The notes under the pieces are model-generated. The model worked only from the letters and a program-made list of their open reading frames with translations. It did no database searches and had not been told where the DNA came from. DNA of 64,000 nucleotides from positions 1-64,000 of the forward strand of contig NZ_JAKNQH010000005.1 of the NCBI RefSeq assembly GCF_022662305.1. Direction: 5' to 3'. Made by a program: the position numbers and the translations under genes. Each line of letters begins with the position of its first letter. Position 1 is the stretch's first letter. The stretch comes from Sphingomonas sp. BAUL-RG-20F-R05-02 (lineage in GTDB: Bacteria; Pseudomonadota; Alphaproteobacteria; Sphingomonadales; Sphingomonadaceae). Positions 35,053-44,994 of the stretch are shown piece after piece.

Positions 35053-35147
35053 ACGGCGGCGAAGGCGGGTTGCGGCGGCACGGGCGCGGTGGGATAGACG
35101 CCGGCAACGATCGGTCGTGACGGCCGACACCGCCCAAGGAGAGTATC

Positions 35148-36647
35148 ATGCGTATCATCGACCATCTGATCGCCGGCGGCTTTGCCGGCGCAGAGCCCGG
35201 GCGCACCGGCGACGTTTTCGATCCCAACACGGGCCAGGTGCAGGCGACGCTGCGGCTCGGCGACAAGGCGGCGCTCGATGCGGCGGTGGCTGCGGCGAAG
35301 GCGGCGCAACCCGGCTGGGCGGCGATCAATCCGCAACGCCGTGCGCGCGTGCTGTTCCGCTTCAAGGAACTGCTCGAACAGAACATGCAGGCACTCGCCG
35401 AGCTGCTCAGCGCCGAGCATGGCAAGGTGATCGACGACTCCAAGGGCGATCTGCTGCGCGGTCTGGAAGTGGTCGAATTCTGCTGCGCGATCCCGCACAT
35501 GTTAAAGGGTGAATATTCGCAGGGCGCGGGGCCGGGGATCGACGTCTATTCGATGCGTACACCCCTTGGTATCGGCGCGGGCATCACTCCGTTCAACTTC
35601 CCGGCGATGATCCCGATGTGGATGTTCGCCCCCGCCATCGCCACCGGGAACGCCTTTATCCTGAAACCCTCCGAGCGCGATCCGTCGGTGCCGAACCGGC
35701 TGTGCGAACTGATGCTGGAGGCGGGCCTGCCCGAGGGCATCCTCCAGGTCGTCCACGGCGACAAGGAGATGGTCGACGCGATCCTCGACCATCCCGACAT
35801 TTCGGCGGTCAGCTTCGTCGGATCGTCCGATATCGCGCACTACGTCTACAAACGCGGCGTCGCGGCGGGCAAGCGCGTGCAGGCGATGGGCGGCGCCAAG
35901 AACCACGGCATTATCATGCCCGACGCCGATCTCGACGCGGCGGTGAGCGATCTGGTCGGCGCGGCCTATGGCTCGGCGGGGGAGCGTTGCATGGCGTTGC
36001 CGGTGGTGGTGCCGGTCGGCGAGGAAACCGCCGAGCGCCTGCGCGAGAAACTGGTCGCGGCGATCGGCACGCTTCGCGTCGGCGTCTCGACCGATCGCGA
36101 TGCGCAATACGGCCCGGTAGTGACGGCGGCGCACAAGGCTAAGGTCGAGCAATGGATCCAGACCGGCGTCGATGAGGGCGCGGAACTGGTCGTCGACGGG
36201 CGCGGCTTCAGCCTGCAGGGGCATGAGGAAGGCTTCTTCATCGGCCCGAGCCTGTTCGATCACGTCACGCCGGACATGCGGGCGTATCAAGAGGAGATCT
36301 TCGGCCCCGTCCTCCAGATCGTGCGCGCGCGCGATTTCGAGGAGGCGCTCGCGCTGCCGAGCCAGCATCAGTACGGCAATGGCGTCGCGCTCTATACGCG
36401 CAACGGCCACGCCGCGCGCGAGTTCACGCAGCGGGTGCAGGTCGGCATGGTCGGCATCAACGTGCCGATCCCGGTGCCGGTCGCGTATCACAGCTTCGGC
36501 GGGTGGAAGCGGTCGTCGTTCGGCGACCACAACCAGTACGGCATGGAGGGCATCCGCTTCTGGACCAAGACCAAACTCGTCACGCAGCGCTGGCCCGATG
36601 GCGGCGCGAGCGGCGACAGCGCGTTCATCATCCCGACGATGGGTTGA
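35148..36647 (+). CDS. mmsA: CoA-acylating methylmalonate-semialdehyde dehydrogenase
   Basis: A 499-residue aldehyde dehydrogenase that converts methylmalonate semialdehyde to propionyl-CoA with NAD and CoA, the last step of valine (and thymine) breakdown. Cys281 in GSAGERCMAL is the catalytic cysteine. GITPFNFPAMIPMWMF and PFGGWKRS-like SFGGWKRSSFGD support the MmsA subgroup. An AGGAG ribosome-binding site precedes ATG 35148. First gene of a five-gene valine operon. Confidence 0.93.
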   Translation: MRIIDHLIAGGFAGAEPGRTGDVFDPNTGQVQATLRLGDKAALDAAVAAAKAAQPGWAAINPQRRARVLFRFKELLEQNMQALAELLSAEHGKVIDDSKGDLLRGLEVVEFCCAIPHMLKGEYSQGAGPGIDVYSMRTPLGIGAGITPFNFPAMIPMWMFAPAIATGNAFILKPSERDPSVPNRLCELMLEAGLPEGILQVVHGDKEMVDAILDHPDISAVSFVGSSDIAHYVYKRGVAAGKRVQAMGGAKNHGIIMPDADLDAAVSDLVGAAYGSAGERCMALPVVVPVGEETAERLREKLVAAIGTLRVGVSTDRDAQYGPVVTAAHKAKVEQWIQTGVDEGAELVVDGRGFSLQGHEEGFFIGPSLFDHVTPDMRAYQEEIFGPVLQIVRARDFEEALALPSQHQYGNGVALYTRNGHAAREFTQRVQVGMVGINVPIPVPVAYHSFGGWKRSSFGDHNQYGMEGIRFWTKTKLVTQRWPDGGASGDSAFIIPTMG

Positions 36648-36658
36648 GGGCGGAAGGC

Positions 36659-37039
36659 ATGAAACGTCGCGTCAGCAGCGGTTCGCCGCTTGAGCCCGTC
36701 CTCGGGTTTTCGCGCGCGGTGCGTACCGGCAACCAGATCATGGTCGCCGGTACCGCGCCGATCGAGCCGGATGGATCGTCCACGCCCGGCGACGCGGCCG
36801 CGCAAATGGAACGCTGTTGCGCGATCGTGGCGAAGGCGATCGCCGATCTCGACGGTGACATCGCCGATACCGTCCGCACCTGCATCTATCTGACCGACCG
36901 GGCGGACTTCCCGGCGGTCGCCGCCGTGCATGGCCGCTGGTTTGGCACGGCGCGGCCCGCCACGACAACGCTGATCGTGTCCGGCTTTGTCCGGTCGGAA
37001 TGGCGCGTAGAAATAGAAGCCGAGGTATTGTCTGCATGA
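36659..37039 (+). CDS. RidA/YjgF/Rid-family protein
   Basis: A 126-residue protein from ATG 36659. The Rid fold is shown by LGFSRAVRTGNQIMVAGT, the helix MERCCAIVAKAIADLDGD and TVRTCIYLTDRADFPAV, with RPATTTLIV near the end. RidA hydrolyses reactive enamine/imine intermediates; here the conserved Arg of RPATT is present. It starts 12 bp after mmsA and overlaps the next gene by ATGA, so it belongs to the valine operon, perhaps dealing with reactive by-products. Confidence 0.85.
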   Translation: MKRRVSSGSPLEPVLGFSRAVRTGNQIMVAGTAPIEPDGSSTPGDAAAQMERCCAIVAKAIADLDGDIADTVRTCIYLTDRADFPAVAAVHGRWFGTARPATTTLIVSGFVRSEWRVEIEAEVLSA

Positions 37040-38175
37040 CCCAGTTCGACCTGACCGACGACCAGCGCGAGATCCAGGACCTCGCGCGCCGCTTCACCGC
37101 CGATCGCATCACCCCGTTCGCCGCCGAATGGGATGAAAAACACATTTTTCCACGCGACACGATCCGCGCGGCGGCGGAGCTCGGCTTCGCAGCGATCTAC
37201 GTTTCGGAAGAGGGCGGCGGCATCGCGCTCGGCCGGCTTGAGGCGGCGCTGATCATGGAGGCGATGGCCTATGGCTGCCCCTCGACCTCCGCGTTCGTCA
37301 GCATCCACAACATGGCATCGTGGATGATCGACCGCTTCGGCGGTGCGGCGGTGAAGGCGAAATACCTGCCCGACCTCGTCACCATGGAGCGGCTGGCGAG
37401 CTATTGCCTGACCGAACCCGGCTCCGGCTCGGACGCGGCGGCGCTCAAGACGCGCGCGGTGCGCGACGGCGACGATTACCTGCTGACCGGCACCAAACAG
37501 TTCATCTCCGGCGGCGGTGAGAACGAGGTGTACGTGGTGATGGCGCGCACCGGCGAGGACGGGCCGCGCGGCATCTCCGCCTTCGTGGTCGAGAAGGGCA
37601 TGGCGGGCGTCAGCTTCGGTGCGCAGGAGCGCAAGCTCGGCTGGCATTCGCAGCCGACCGCGCAGGTGGTGCTCGACGGCGTGCGCGTGCCGGCGGAGAA
37701 CCTGATCGGCAACGAGGGCGAGGGGTTCCGCATCGCGATGAGCGGCCTCGACGGTGGGCGCATCAACATCGGCGCCTGCTCGCTCGGCGGCGCACAGCGC
37801 GCGCTCGACGAGACGATCGGGTACACCCGCGACCGCAAGCAGTTCGGCAAGGCGATCGCCGACTTCCAGAACACGCAGTTCACGCTTGCCGACATGGCGA
37901 CCGACCTGGAGGCCGCGCGCGCGCTGCTCTACATGGCGGCGGTGAAGGTGACCGACGATGCGCCCGACAAGACGCGCTTCGCGGCGATGGCCAAGCGGCT
38001 CGCCACCGATGCCGGATCGGCGGTGGTTGACCGGGCGCTGCAACTGCATGGCGGCTACGGCTATCTGATGGACTATCCGATCGAGCGGCTGTGGCGCGAC
38101 CTGCGCGTCCATTCGATCCTGGAGGGCACCAACCAGGTAATGCGGATGATTATCGGCCGGGATTTGCTGAAGTGA
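37036..38175 (+). CDS. Acyl-CoA dehydrogenase, probably isobutyryl-CoA dehydrogenase
   Basis: A 379-residue FAD enzyme. YCLTEPGSGSDAAAL is the substrate/FAD loop, GGYGYLMDYPIERL and the C-terminal ILEGTNQVMRM carry the family signature and the usual active-site region. It should oxidise isobutyryl-CoA to methacrylyl-CoA, judged from its place between mmsA/ridA and the HIBYL-CoA hydrolase. Substrate is inferred from the operon, not from residues. Overlaps the previous gene by ATGA and the next by GTGA. Confidence 0.85.
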   Translation: MTQFDLTDDQREIQDLARRFTADRITPFAAEWDEKHIFPRDTIRAAAELGFAAIYVSEEGGGIALGRLEAALIMEAMAYGCPSTSAFVSIHNMASWMIDRFGGAAVKAKYLPDLVTMERLASYCLTEPGSGSDAAALKTRAVRDGDDYLLTGTKQFISGGGENEVYVVMARTGEDGPRGISAFVVEKGMAGVSFGAQERKLGWHSQPTAQVVLDGVRVPAENLIGNEGEGFRIAMSGLDGGRINIGACSLGGAQRALDETIGYTRDRKQFGKAIADFQNTQFTLADMATDLEAARALLYMAAVKVTDDAPDKTRFAAMAKRLATDAGSAVVDRALQLHGGYGYLMDYPIERLWRDLRVHSILEGTNQVMRMIIGRDLLK

Positions 38176-39248
38176 CGGCAGACACGGATGAGATCCTCAC
38201 CAACGCCGAGGGCCGCGTTCTGCGCATCCGCCTCAATCGGCCCAAGGCGATCCACGCGCTCACCACCACCATGTGCGCGGCGATGCTCGACGCGCTGGCC
38301 GGTGCGGAGCACAATCCGGCGATCGAAGCGGTGCTGATCGACCATGCGCCCGCGCCGGATGGCGACCCTAAACTCTCGCGCGGTTTCTGCGCAGGGGGCG
38401 ACATCCGCATGATCGCGGCAAGCGGCGCGGGCGACGGCGTCGAGGCGCGCGCGTTCTTCCGCACCGAGTACCAGCTCAATCACCGGCTGTTCACCTTCGC
38501 CAAGCCGATCATCGCGTTCATGGACGGCATTACCATGGGCGGCGGCGTCGGTATCTCGCAGCCGGCGCGGTTCCGCGTCGCGACCGAGAACACCCGCTTC
38601 GCCATGCCCGAAACCGGCATCGGCCTGTTCCCCGATGTCGGCGGCGGCTGGTATCTGTCGCGGCTGCCCGGGCGGATCGGCGTGTTCCTCGCCGTCACTG
38701 GCCACCGCCTCGACGGTGCTGAAGTCCATGCGCTCGGCGTTGCCACGCACTATCTGCTCGCCGCGTCGCTGGACGACGCCAAGGCGCGTATCGCCGCCGA
38801 TCCGGGTGAGATCGCTGCCACCCTCGACGCGCTATCCGTCCCCGCGCCCGAAGCGGCGATCCTCGCCCACCGCGACGACATCGACCGTCTGTTCGCGTCC
38901 GATAGCGTCGAAGGCATCGTCGCCGCGCTGGAGACGGATGGTGGTGACTGGGCGCGAGCGCAGCTTGCCGTGCTCGCCACCAAGTCCCCGCAGGCGACGA
39001 AAGTCTCGCTGCGCCTCGTGCTGGAAGGCGCGACCATGCCGACCTTCGAGGACGAGATGCGCCAGGAATATGCCGTCGCCACCCGCGTCGTGCAGCGCCA
39101 CGATTTCACCGAAGGCGTGCGCGCGCTGATCGTCGACAAGGACAATGCCCCGCTTTGGCAGCCGGCTACGCTCGACGCGGTAAGCGATCACGTCATCGAC
39201 CAGATTTTTGCGCCGCTACCCGACAGCGACGCATGGTCGCCAGTGTAA
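38172..39248 (+). CDS. 3-hydroxyisobutyryl-CoA hydrolase
   Basis: A 358-residue crotonase-fold protein from GTG 38172, overlapping the preceding stop. [12 protein letters not shown] and [20 protein letters not shown], the [15 protein letters not shown] segment, and the longer C-terminal domain distinguish the HIBYL-CoA hydrolase type from ordinary enoyl-CoA hydratases (about 260 residues). It releases 3-hydroxyisobutyrate, which the dehydrogenase MmsB would oxidise; no mmsB is in the operon. Confidence 0.88.
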   Translation: MTADTDEILTNAEGRVLRIRLNRPKAIHALTTTMCAAMLDALAGAEHNPAIEAVLIDHAPAPDGDPKLSRGFCAGGDIRMIAASGAGDGVEARAFFRTEYQLNHRLFTFAKPIIAFMDGITMGGGVGISQPARFRVATENTRFAMPETGIGLFPDVGGGWYLSRLPGRIGVFLAVTGHRLDGAEVHALGVATHYLLAASLDDAKARIAADPGEIAATLDALSVPAPEAAILAHRDDIDRLFASDSVEGIVAALETDGGDWARAQLAVLATKSPQATKVSLRLVLEGATMPTFEDEMRQEYAVATRVVQRHDFTEGVRALIVDKDNAPLWQPATLDAVSDHVIDQIFAPLPDSDAWSPV

Positions 39249-39259
39249 AGGAACCCGAC

Positions 39260-40039
39260 ATGGCCGAATACGACACCATCCTGGTCGAGCAGCGCGGCGC
39301 GGTGACGCTCGTCACGCTCAACCGCCCGCAGGCGCTGAACGCGCTCAACACGTTCGTGCTAGCCGATCTCAGCACCGCGTTTGCCGCTTATGATGCGGAC
39401 GACAGCCAGCGCTGCCTCGTCATTACCGGCAGCGAGAAGGCGTTTGCCGCCGGCGCCGACATCAAGGAGATGGTCGCGCTCACCGGGGCGGACATGTACC
39501 AACGCGACTTCTTCGCCGGCTGGCAGAACCACGTCGTACAGACACGCAAGCCTTGGATCGCCGCCGTGGCCGGTTTCGCACTCGGCGGTGGGTGCGAGCT
39601 GGCGATGATGGCCGACTTCATCATCGCCGCCGATACCGCGCGCTTCGGTCAGCCGGAGATCAAGCTCGGCGTCGCGCCGGGCATGGGCGGCTCGCAGCGG
39701 CTGACGCGCGCGGTCGGCAAGGCCAAGGCGATGGACATGCTGCTCACCGGCCGGATGATCGATGCAGGCGAGGCGGAACGCGCGGGTCTCGTCGCCCGCA
39801 TCGTCCCCGCCGCCGACCTGATCGACGAGGCGATGAAGGCAGCGGAGGCGATCGCGGGCATGGCGCCGCTCGCCGCGATGGTGAACAAGGAGATGTGCAA
39901 CCTCGCCTTTGAAAGCGGGCTGGCGCAGGGTATCGTCTCCGAACGCCGTCTGTTCCAAATCCTCGCCGCGACCGAAGACAAGGCGGAGGGCATGGCCGCC
40001 TTTGTCGAGAAGCGTCCCGCTGTCTGGAAGGGCCGCTAG
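39260..40039 (+). CDS. Enoyl-CoA hydratase
   Basis: A 259-residue crotonase-family enzyme. [21 protein letters not shown] (oxyanion loop), [17 protein letters not shown] and [18 protein letters not shown] contain the residues of a true hydratase, including the two glutamates. It should hydrate methacrylyl-CoA in valine catabolism or short enoyl-CoA in general. It follows the hydrolase gene by 11 bp. The five-gene set thus lacks only 3-hydroxyisobutyrate dehydrogenase. Confidence 0.9.
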   Translation: MAEYDTILVEQRGAVTLVTLNRPQALNALNTFVLADLSTAFAAYDADDSQRCLVITGSEKAFAAGADIKEMVALTGADMYQRDFFAGWQNHVVQTRKPWIAAVAGFALGGGCELAMMADFIIAADTARFGQPEIKLGVAPGMGGSQRLTRAVGKAKAMDMLLTGRMIDAGEAERAGLVARIVPAADLIDEAMKAAEAIAGMAPLAAMVNKEMCNLAFESGLAQGIVSERRLFQILAATEDKAEGMAAFVEKRPAVWKGR

Positions 40040-40098
40040 CCGCTCGGGCGCGGATACGACGGATTGCGATGTGCCGATCCGCGCCCTAGATCCGCGCG

Positions 40099-40857
40099 AT
40101 GGATGAGCCATCCCCTCCAGTGCCTGCCGCGACGCTGGTGATCCTGCGCGAACGCACCGGCGCGGCGCCGGAGCTGCTGATGGTCGAGCGTGCCCATGCG
40201 ATGGCGTTCGCCGGCGGTGCGACGGTGTTCCCCGGCGGCCGTGTCGATCCAGGCGACGTGGCGCTCGCGGCACATTTGGGTGGCGAGCCCGACGACACCG
40301 CCGCCCGCATCGCCGCGATCCGCGAAACGATCGAGGAAGCCGGTGTGCCGATCGGCATCGTGCCGCCGCCCGACGTAGACCAGCTCGCTGCTATGCGGGC
40401 CGCGCTGCACGGCGGCACCACGATCGGCGCGGCGCTGGAGGCGGGCGGCTTCACCCTGGATCTTGCCGCGCTGGTGCCGTTCGCGCGCTGGCTGCCCACC
40501 CACCGCGAACGGCGCGTATTCGACACGCGCTTTTACCTCGCGCGGCTGCCCGAAGCTGCGCCCGATCCGGTGGTGGACGCGACCGAGACTGTCGATGCGG
40601 TCTGGGCAAGCGCGCGCAGCGTCCTCGACGATGCCGTCGCTGGCCGCCGCCATGTCATTTTCCCGACGCGACGGGTTCTCGATCGGCTGGCGGAATATAC
40701 CAGCTTCGCCGATGCCGCCACCGATGCGGCGGCGTTCCCGATCCGCACCGTCTCGCCTTGGGTGGAGGATCGCGGGGGCGTGCCGCACCTCTGCATCCCT
40801 GACGATCTCGGCTACCCGATCACCGCCGAGGTGCTGGCGGACGTGTTGCGCGGCTGA
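40099..40857 (+). CDS. NUDIX hydrolase
   Basis: A 252-residue protein. The Nudix box is modified and spread: GGRVDPGD, an insertion, then AAIRETIEEAGV, in which the RExxEE core is intact. This long form with an insertion in the box is found in a subgroup related to eukaryotic NUDT19-type CoA-diphosphatase proteins, so cleavage of CoA derivatives is possible. It overlaps the extensin-like gene by one base. Confidence 0.82.
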   Translation: MDEPSPPVPAATLVILRERTGAAPELLMVERAHAMAFAGGATVFPGGRVDPGDVALAAHLGGEPDDTAARIAAIRETIEEAGVPIGIVPPPDVDQLAAMRAALHGGTTIGAALEAGGFTLDLAALVPFARWLPTHRERRVFDTRFYLARLPEAAPDPVVDATETVDAVWASARSVLDDAVAGRRHVIFPTRRVLDRLAEYTSFADAATDAAAFPIRTVSPWVEDRGGVPHLCIPDDLGYPITAEVLADVLRG

Positions 40858-41582
40858 TGCGGACGGTTCGGAGCGCCGCACTGGCGGTGCTGATTGCCGC
40901 TTTGCTGCTGGTGGTGATCCTTGCCGCGGTGGCCGGTCTGCGCACCAAGCCGGAGGATCTGCCGTGGTCGCCGCTTCACCTCAGTCAGCCGGTCGGGCTG
41001 TTCACCGGGCGCAAGATTGTGGCGTTGCACGACAAAGCCGCCAAATGCGAAGCGCTGCTGACCGAGGCAGGCGTGCGCTTCACCCCCGCGCCACCGATCA
41101 AGGACGGCGCGTGCGGCTATGATGACGGGCTGCGCTTCGCCGTCGGAGGCGCGCGCCGGATCACGCTAGCGCCGTCCGCTCCGGTCATGTCATGTCCGGT
41201 CGCGGCCGGATTGGCGATGTGGGAATGGGACATCGTGCAACCTGCCGCGCAACGTTACCTTGGCGCTCCGGTGGTCGCGATCGAGCAACTTGGTACCTAT
41301 AATTGTCGTCCGATTCGCGGCAGCACCCGAACGCTGAGCGAGCATGCCGGTGCCGATGCCATCGATGTCTCCGCCTTTCGCCTGGCGGATGGCACCCGTA
41401 TCACGATTACCGACGAATGGCGCGGCGACGGTCCCCGCGCGACCTTCCTCCACACGGTTCGCAACGGCGCGTGCAAGCTATTCGCCACTGTGCTCTCACC
41501 CGACTATAACGCGCTGCACCACAACCACCTCCACCTCGATCAGGCTCCACGCGGCGCGATCGGGTGGCGGGCGTGCCGATGA
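40857..41582 (+). CDS. Extensin-like C-terminal domain protein
   Basis: A 241-residue protein with an N-terminal membrane anchor (residues 7-27) and an extracytoplasmic domain. Conserved features are YNCRPIRGS, LSEHAGADAIDVSAF and a C-terminal HHNHLHLD. The His/Asp pattern (SEHxxxxAxD...HxHxD) resembles the D-Ala-D-Ala peptidase M15 zinc site, which the extensin_C family shares. It may act on cell-wall peptides. Paired four cysteines suggest disulfides. Cotranscribed with the NUDIX gene. Confidence 0.85.
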   Translation: MRTVRSAALAVLIAALLLVVILAAVAGLRTKPEDLPWSPLHLSQPVGLFTGRKIVALHDKAAKCEALLTEAGVRFTPAPPIKDGACGYDDGLRFAVGGARRITLAPSAPVMSCPVAAGLAMWEWDIVQPAAQRYLGAPVVAIEQLGTYNCRPIRGSTRTLSEHAGADAIDVSAFRLADGTRITITDEWRGDGPRATFLHTVRNGACKLFATVLSPDYNALHHNHLHLDQAPRGAIGWRACR

Positions 41583-41624
41583 AGGCTGCCGCGTCGATGC
41601 GCCGCGGCAACCCCGTCGGACGGC

Positions 41625-42176
41625 TCAGTTGCGAAGCGCGCCCGCCTCGACCTTCTCCACCCACTTCGGATAAAAGGCCGGCTGCCGGTTCGACCAGCCC
41701 GACGCGGTCGCGGCTGCCTCGCTGATCGACTGGAGCAGCTTGCGGCGCAATTCGGGATGCAAATGCGGCAATGCCGCCGCCGAGCAGAACGCCGCCGGCA
41801 ACCACGGGCGGACCTCGGCGCCGATCAACCGCTCGTACAGGAAGCGATACGCCGAAAACGTCGTCAGACGTCCCTGGCCGAGATCAAAAGCCGTCACCGT
41901 CATCAAGGGGGCAAGGAACGGTTCGATCGCGTCGAGCCCGCTATCGTCGGGGATCATCTCGCGAATGTCGGGTAGTCTCGCGTACAGCCGCGCCTGCGCC
42001 CGGATGCTTGCCGCCTCGACGACGTCGCGTGACCAGCGCGTCATCGCATCGTCCCGATCAAGGCCGATATCCAGCGAGCGGCGCACATAGCGCTGCGTCG
42101 CGGACGAGAACCCCGCAAATTCCTTCATCTCCGCCAGCGTGACGGCACCAGTCGCCGGTTTCATGCGCGCACCCAT
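41625..42176 (-). CDS. Hypothetical protein, unknown function
   Basis: About 183 residues, mostly helical, with no signal peptide or membrane segment. MKPATGAVTLAEMKEF may be the true start (residue 5). No family is recognised. The regular codon bias and convergent placement against the extensin gene support a real gene. Confidence 0.6.
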   Translation of the reverse strand: MGARMKPATGAVTLAEMKEFAGFSSATQRYVRRSLDIGLDRDDAMTRWSRDVVEAASIRAQARLYARLPDIREMIPDDSGLDAIEPFLAPLMTVTAFDLGQGRLTTFSAYRFLYERLIGAEVRPWLPAAFCSAAALPHLHPELRRKLLQSISEAAATASGWSNRQPAFYPKWVEKVEAGALRN

Positions 42177-42393
42177 AAACCCACCCCGCTCACTCGTGTT
42201 GAACCGAGGTAAGATGCGCCTGCATGGTTAACACCGCGCTTAACGCTTCGTCGCCCGATATTCACATCGCATCATAGAAGCTGCTGCGATGCAACAAAGG
42301 TTGCGACGAACCGTGGCCGAACCGTAATCATACGGTAGCCAAACCGACGCAATTCCGCCCCCGGGAGCGATGTCTCGGGGGCGGCTAGGGTGT

Positions 42394-42660
42394 TCAGGCG
42401 GACTTTTCGTCCTGCAATTTGCGTTCCGCATCCGCGTCATATCCGGATGATACCGGAGGCGCGCTGTTGGTGCTCGGCTGCGAGGTCGAAGGCGGGTCAC
42501 TGGCGTCCATCGATTCGTCCAGTCCGCGATCGAGCTTCGCCTCAGGGTTGGCAGGGTCGGCTTTCAGCCGCGCCACGATCGACTCGTCACGGCCGGCATC
42601 CTGTGCGTGTTCGATATGCTCGCCGCTGTGGCTTGCGCCTTCGTTGGTGTCCGCTGTCAT
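42394..42660 (-). CDS. Small acidic disordered protein
   Basis: An 88-residue hydrophilic protein from ATG 42660. It is rich in Asp, Glu, Ser, Pro and Ala, with ARLKADPANPEAKLDRGLDE and SMDASDPPSTSQP. I recall similar short proteins in sphingomonads with the MDASDPPS phrase; none has a known role. No catalytic or membrane features. Confidence 0.65.
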   Translation of the reverse strand: MTADTNEGASHSGEHIEHAQDAGRDESIVARLKADPANPEAKLDRGLDESMDASDPPSTSQPSTNSAPPVSSGYDADAERKLQDEKSA

Positions 42661-42721
42661 TGCCGCTCTCCAGGCTGTTACGTGACGAGAACGGACGACA
42701 CGTGAATTGCGTTCCGGCGAC

Positions 42722-43504
42722 TCAATCGTCGAGCCGCACCACCGAAACGTGCTGGTAGTTGAGCATCGCGGCACCGAAAACGGTCATGAACGCGATGTCG
42801 GTCGCATCCCGGCCCACCGCGATCCGCACCAGATCCGCTGCGGATGCCATGCCCGTCGCGTCGACCAGCCGCCACGCACCGTCGAGCCACAGTTCCGCCA
42901 CCGCGTGGAAGTCGGGCGGGGACACATCGGGCGCATAGGCCGACACGCACCGCGCCGGAATACCGCCCGCCCGCGCCAGCGCGACGAGCAGGTGCGCATA
43001 GTCGCGGCACACGCCCTTGCGGTTGGCAAAGGTGGTGAGCGCGGTCGTCGCGCCGTTGCTGCTGCCCGGTTCATAGCTGAGGTGATCCGCAACCCAGTCG
43101 ACCAACTTCGCCGCCAGCGCGCCGCCGCCGAGGGATCCGAAGGTCTGATTGATGAACCCCTCGAACTGATCGGACTCGCAATACCGGCTGGGCAGCAGGT
43201 ACGGCACCGCCTCCGCCGGCAGGAGGCGCGGGGGCGTCTCCGGCAGGGTGGCAATCGAAACATCCTGGCGGTCGAGCTCGACGACGGCGCGGTACGTCGC
43301 CTGGAACCAGCCTTCCGCCAGCGCCCAACACCGCTGGCCGATGCCGTCTTCGCCGGCGATCGCGCGCAGCGGCTCGCGGCTGGTGACGATCAGGCTTTCG
43401 GATGCGATGTGCTGGTCCGCCATCGCCGCCGCCTCGACCAGCAGCAGCATGCTGTAGGCGCCGTCGATCGTATAATCGAGTTCGACGTCGATCTTCAGGC
43501 GCAT
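42722..43504 (-). CDS. Transglutaminase-like cysteine protease-fold protein
   Basis: About 260 residues from ATG 43504; the longer frame upstream runs through a terminator and is rejected. Cys166 (RKGVCRDYAHL), His200 (PPDFHAVAELWL) and Asp215 (WRLVDATGMA) form the transglutaminase-core triad. An N-terminal beta domain (residues 1-90) precedes it. No signal peptide. Prokaryotic members are thought to be peptidases or amidases; the substrate is unknown. Confidence 0.85.
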   Translation of the reverse strand: MRLKIDVELDYTIDGAYSMLLLVEAAAMADQHIASESLIVTSREPLRAIAGEDGIGQRCWALAEGWFQATYRAVVELDRQDVSIATLPETPPRLLPAEAVPYLLPSRYCESDQFEGFINQTFGSLGGGALAAKLVDWVADHLSYEPGSSNGATTALTTFANRKGVCRDYAHLLVALARAGGIPARCVSAYAPDVSPPDFHAVAELWLDGAWRLVDATGMASAADLVRIAVGRDATDIAFMTVFGAAMLNYQHVSVVRLDD

Positions 43505-43528
43505 TCGGCGGGTCTTTCGCAAACAGGC

Positions 43529-43560
43529 AAAAAGGCCCGGTGGGTTTCCCCACCGGGCCT
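43529..43560 (-). terminator. Terminator after the Bax inhibitor-1 gene
   Basis: AGGCCCGGTGGG (43533-43544) and CCCACCGGGCCT (43549-43560) pair perfectly around a 4-nt loop. Read on the minus strand the stem is followed by five T, 25 bp past the stop of the upstream gene. Confidence 0.9.
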
Positions 43561-43585
43561 CGAAGCGTTCCAAACGATGTGCGGC

Positions 43586-44320
<735 letters not shown>

Positions 44321-44445
44321 TGCAATTCATCTCCTTGACCGGCCAGATGCCGGACTACTCCTACGAATATCGGCCTTTGCGTGCGTGTTTTCAAGCAAAT
44401 CCGCCAGCGACCGATGTCGTTGTCTTGTGTTAATGAGGTGTTGCC

Positions 44446-44985
44446 ATGCACCGACTTTTTGTTGCTCTGCGCCCACCGCGCGCGATCCGCTCGCTGCTCG
44501 CCGACACGATGCACGGCATCGCCGATGCGCGCTGGCAGGATGACAGCCAGCTACACCTGACGGCTCGCTACATCGGTGAGGTCGATCGCCGCATCGCGGA
44601 GGACATCGCGATCGAACTCGGCCATGTCCATGCCAGCCCGATCGACGCGCGCATCGCCGGCGTCGGCGCGTTCGACCGGCGCGGCCGGATCGACGCCGTA
44701 TGGGCCGGCGTGACGCCGCACGAGGCGCTCGCCGGGCTGCACCGCAAGGTCGATCACGCCTTGGTCCGGCTCGGCCTGCCGCCGGAGGGTCGCGCCTATC
44801 TGCCGCACGTTACGCTCGCCCGCCTGCCGCGCACCGCCGATCCGGTCGAGATCGAACGCTGGCGCGCGGCACAGGCCGGTCTGACCAGCGTCGCCTTTCG
44901 GATGGAGCACCTCATCCTGTTCGAAAGTACGCTCGGCCACGACGGCGCGCGCTACGACACCATCGCGCGCTGGCCGCTGGGCTGA
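44446..44985 (+). CDS. thpR: RNA 2',3'-cyclic phosphodiesterase (2H family)
   Basis: A 179-residue protein with two HxT motifs at residues 37-39 (QLHLTARYIG) and 121-123 (LPHVTLAR), the twin catalytic histidines of the 2H phosphoesterase fold. It opens 2',3'-cyclic phosphate ends to 2'-phosphates; the physiological RNA is uncertain. The N-terminus RLFVALRPP is characteristic of ThpR/LigT. Confidence 0.92.
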   Translation: MHRLFVALRPPRAIRSLLADTMHGIADARWQDDSQLHLTARYIGEVDRRIAEDIAIELGHVHASPIDARIAGVGAFDRRGRIDAVWAGVTPHEALAGLHRKVDHALVRLGLPPEGRAYLPHVTLARLPRTADPVEIERWRAAQAGLTSVAFRMEHLILFESTLGHDGARYDTIARWPLG

Positions 44986-44994
44986 TCGCCCGGG

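Noticed and set aside
35502-36530. 342-codon minus-strand frame opposite mmsA
   Set aside because: Antisense shadow of a clear dehydrogenase gene; His/Arg/Asp-rich composition without motifs.
36886-38112. 408-codon minus-strand frame opposite the acyl-CoA dehydrogenase
   Set aside because: Antisense shadow; the plus strand has the coupled valine operon with full catalytic motifs.
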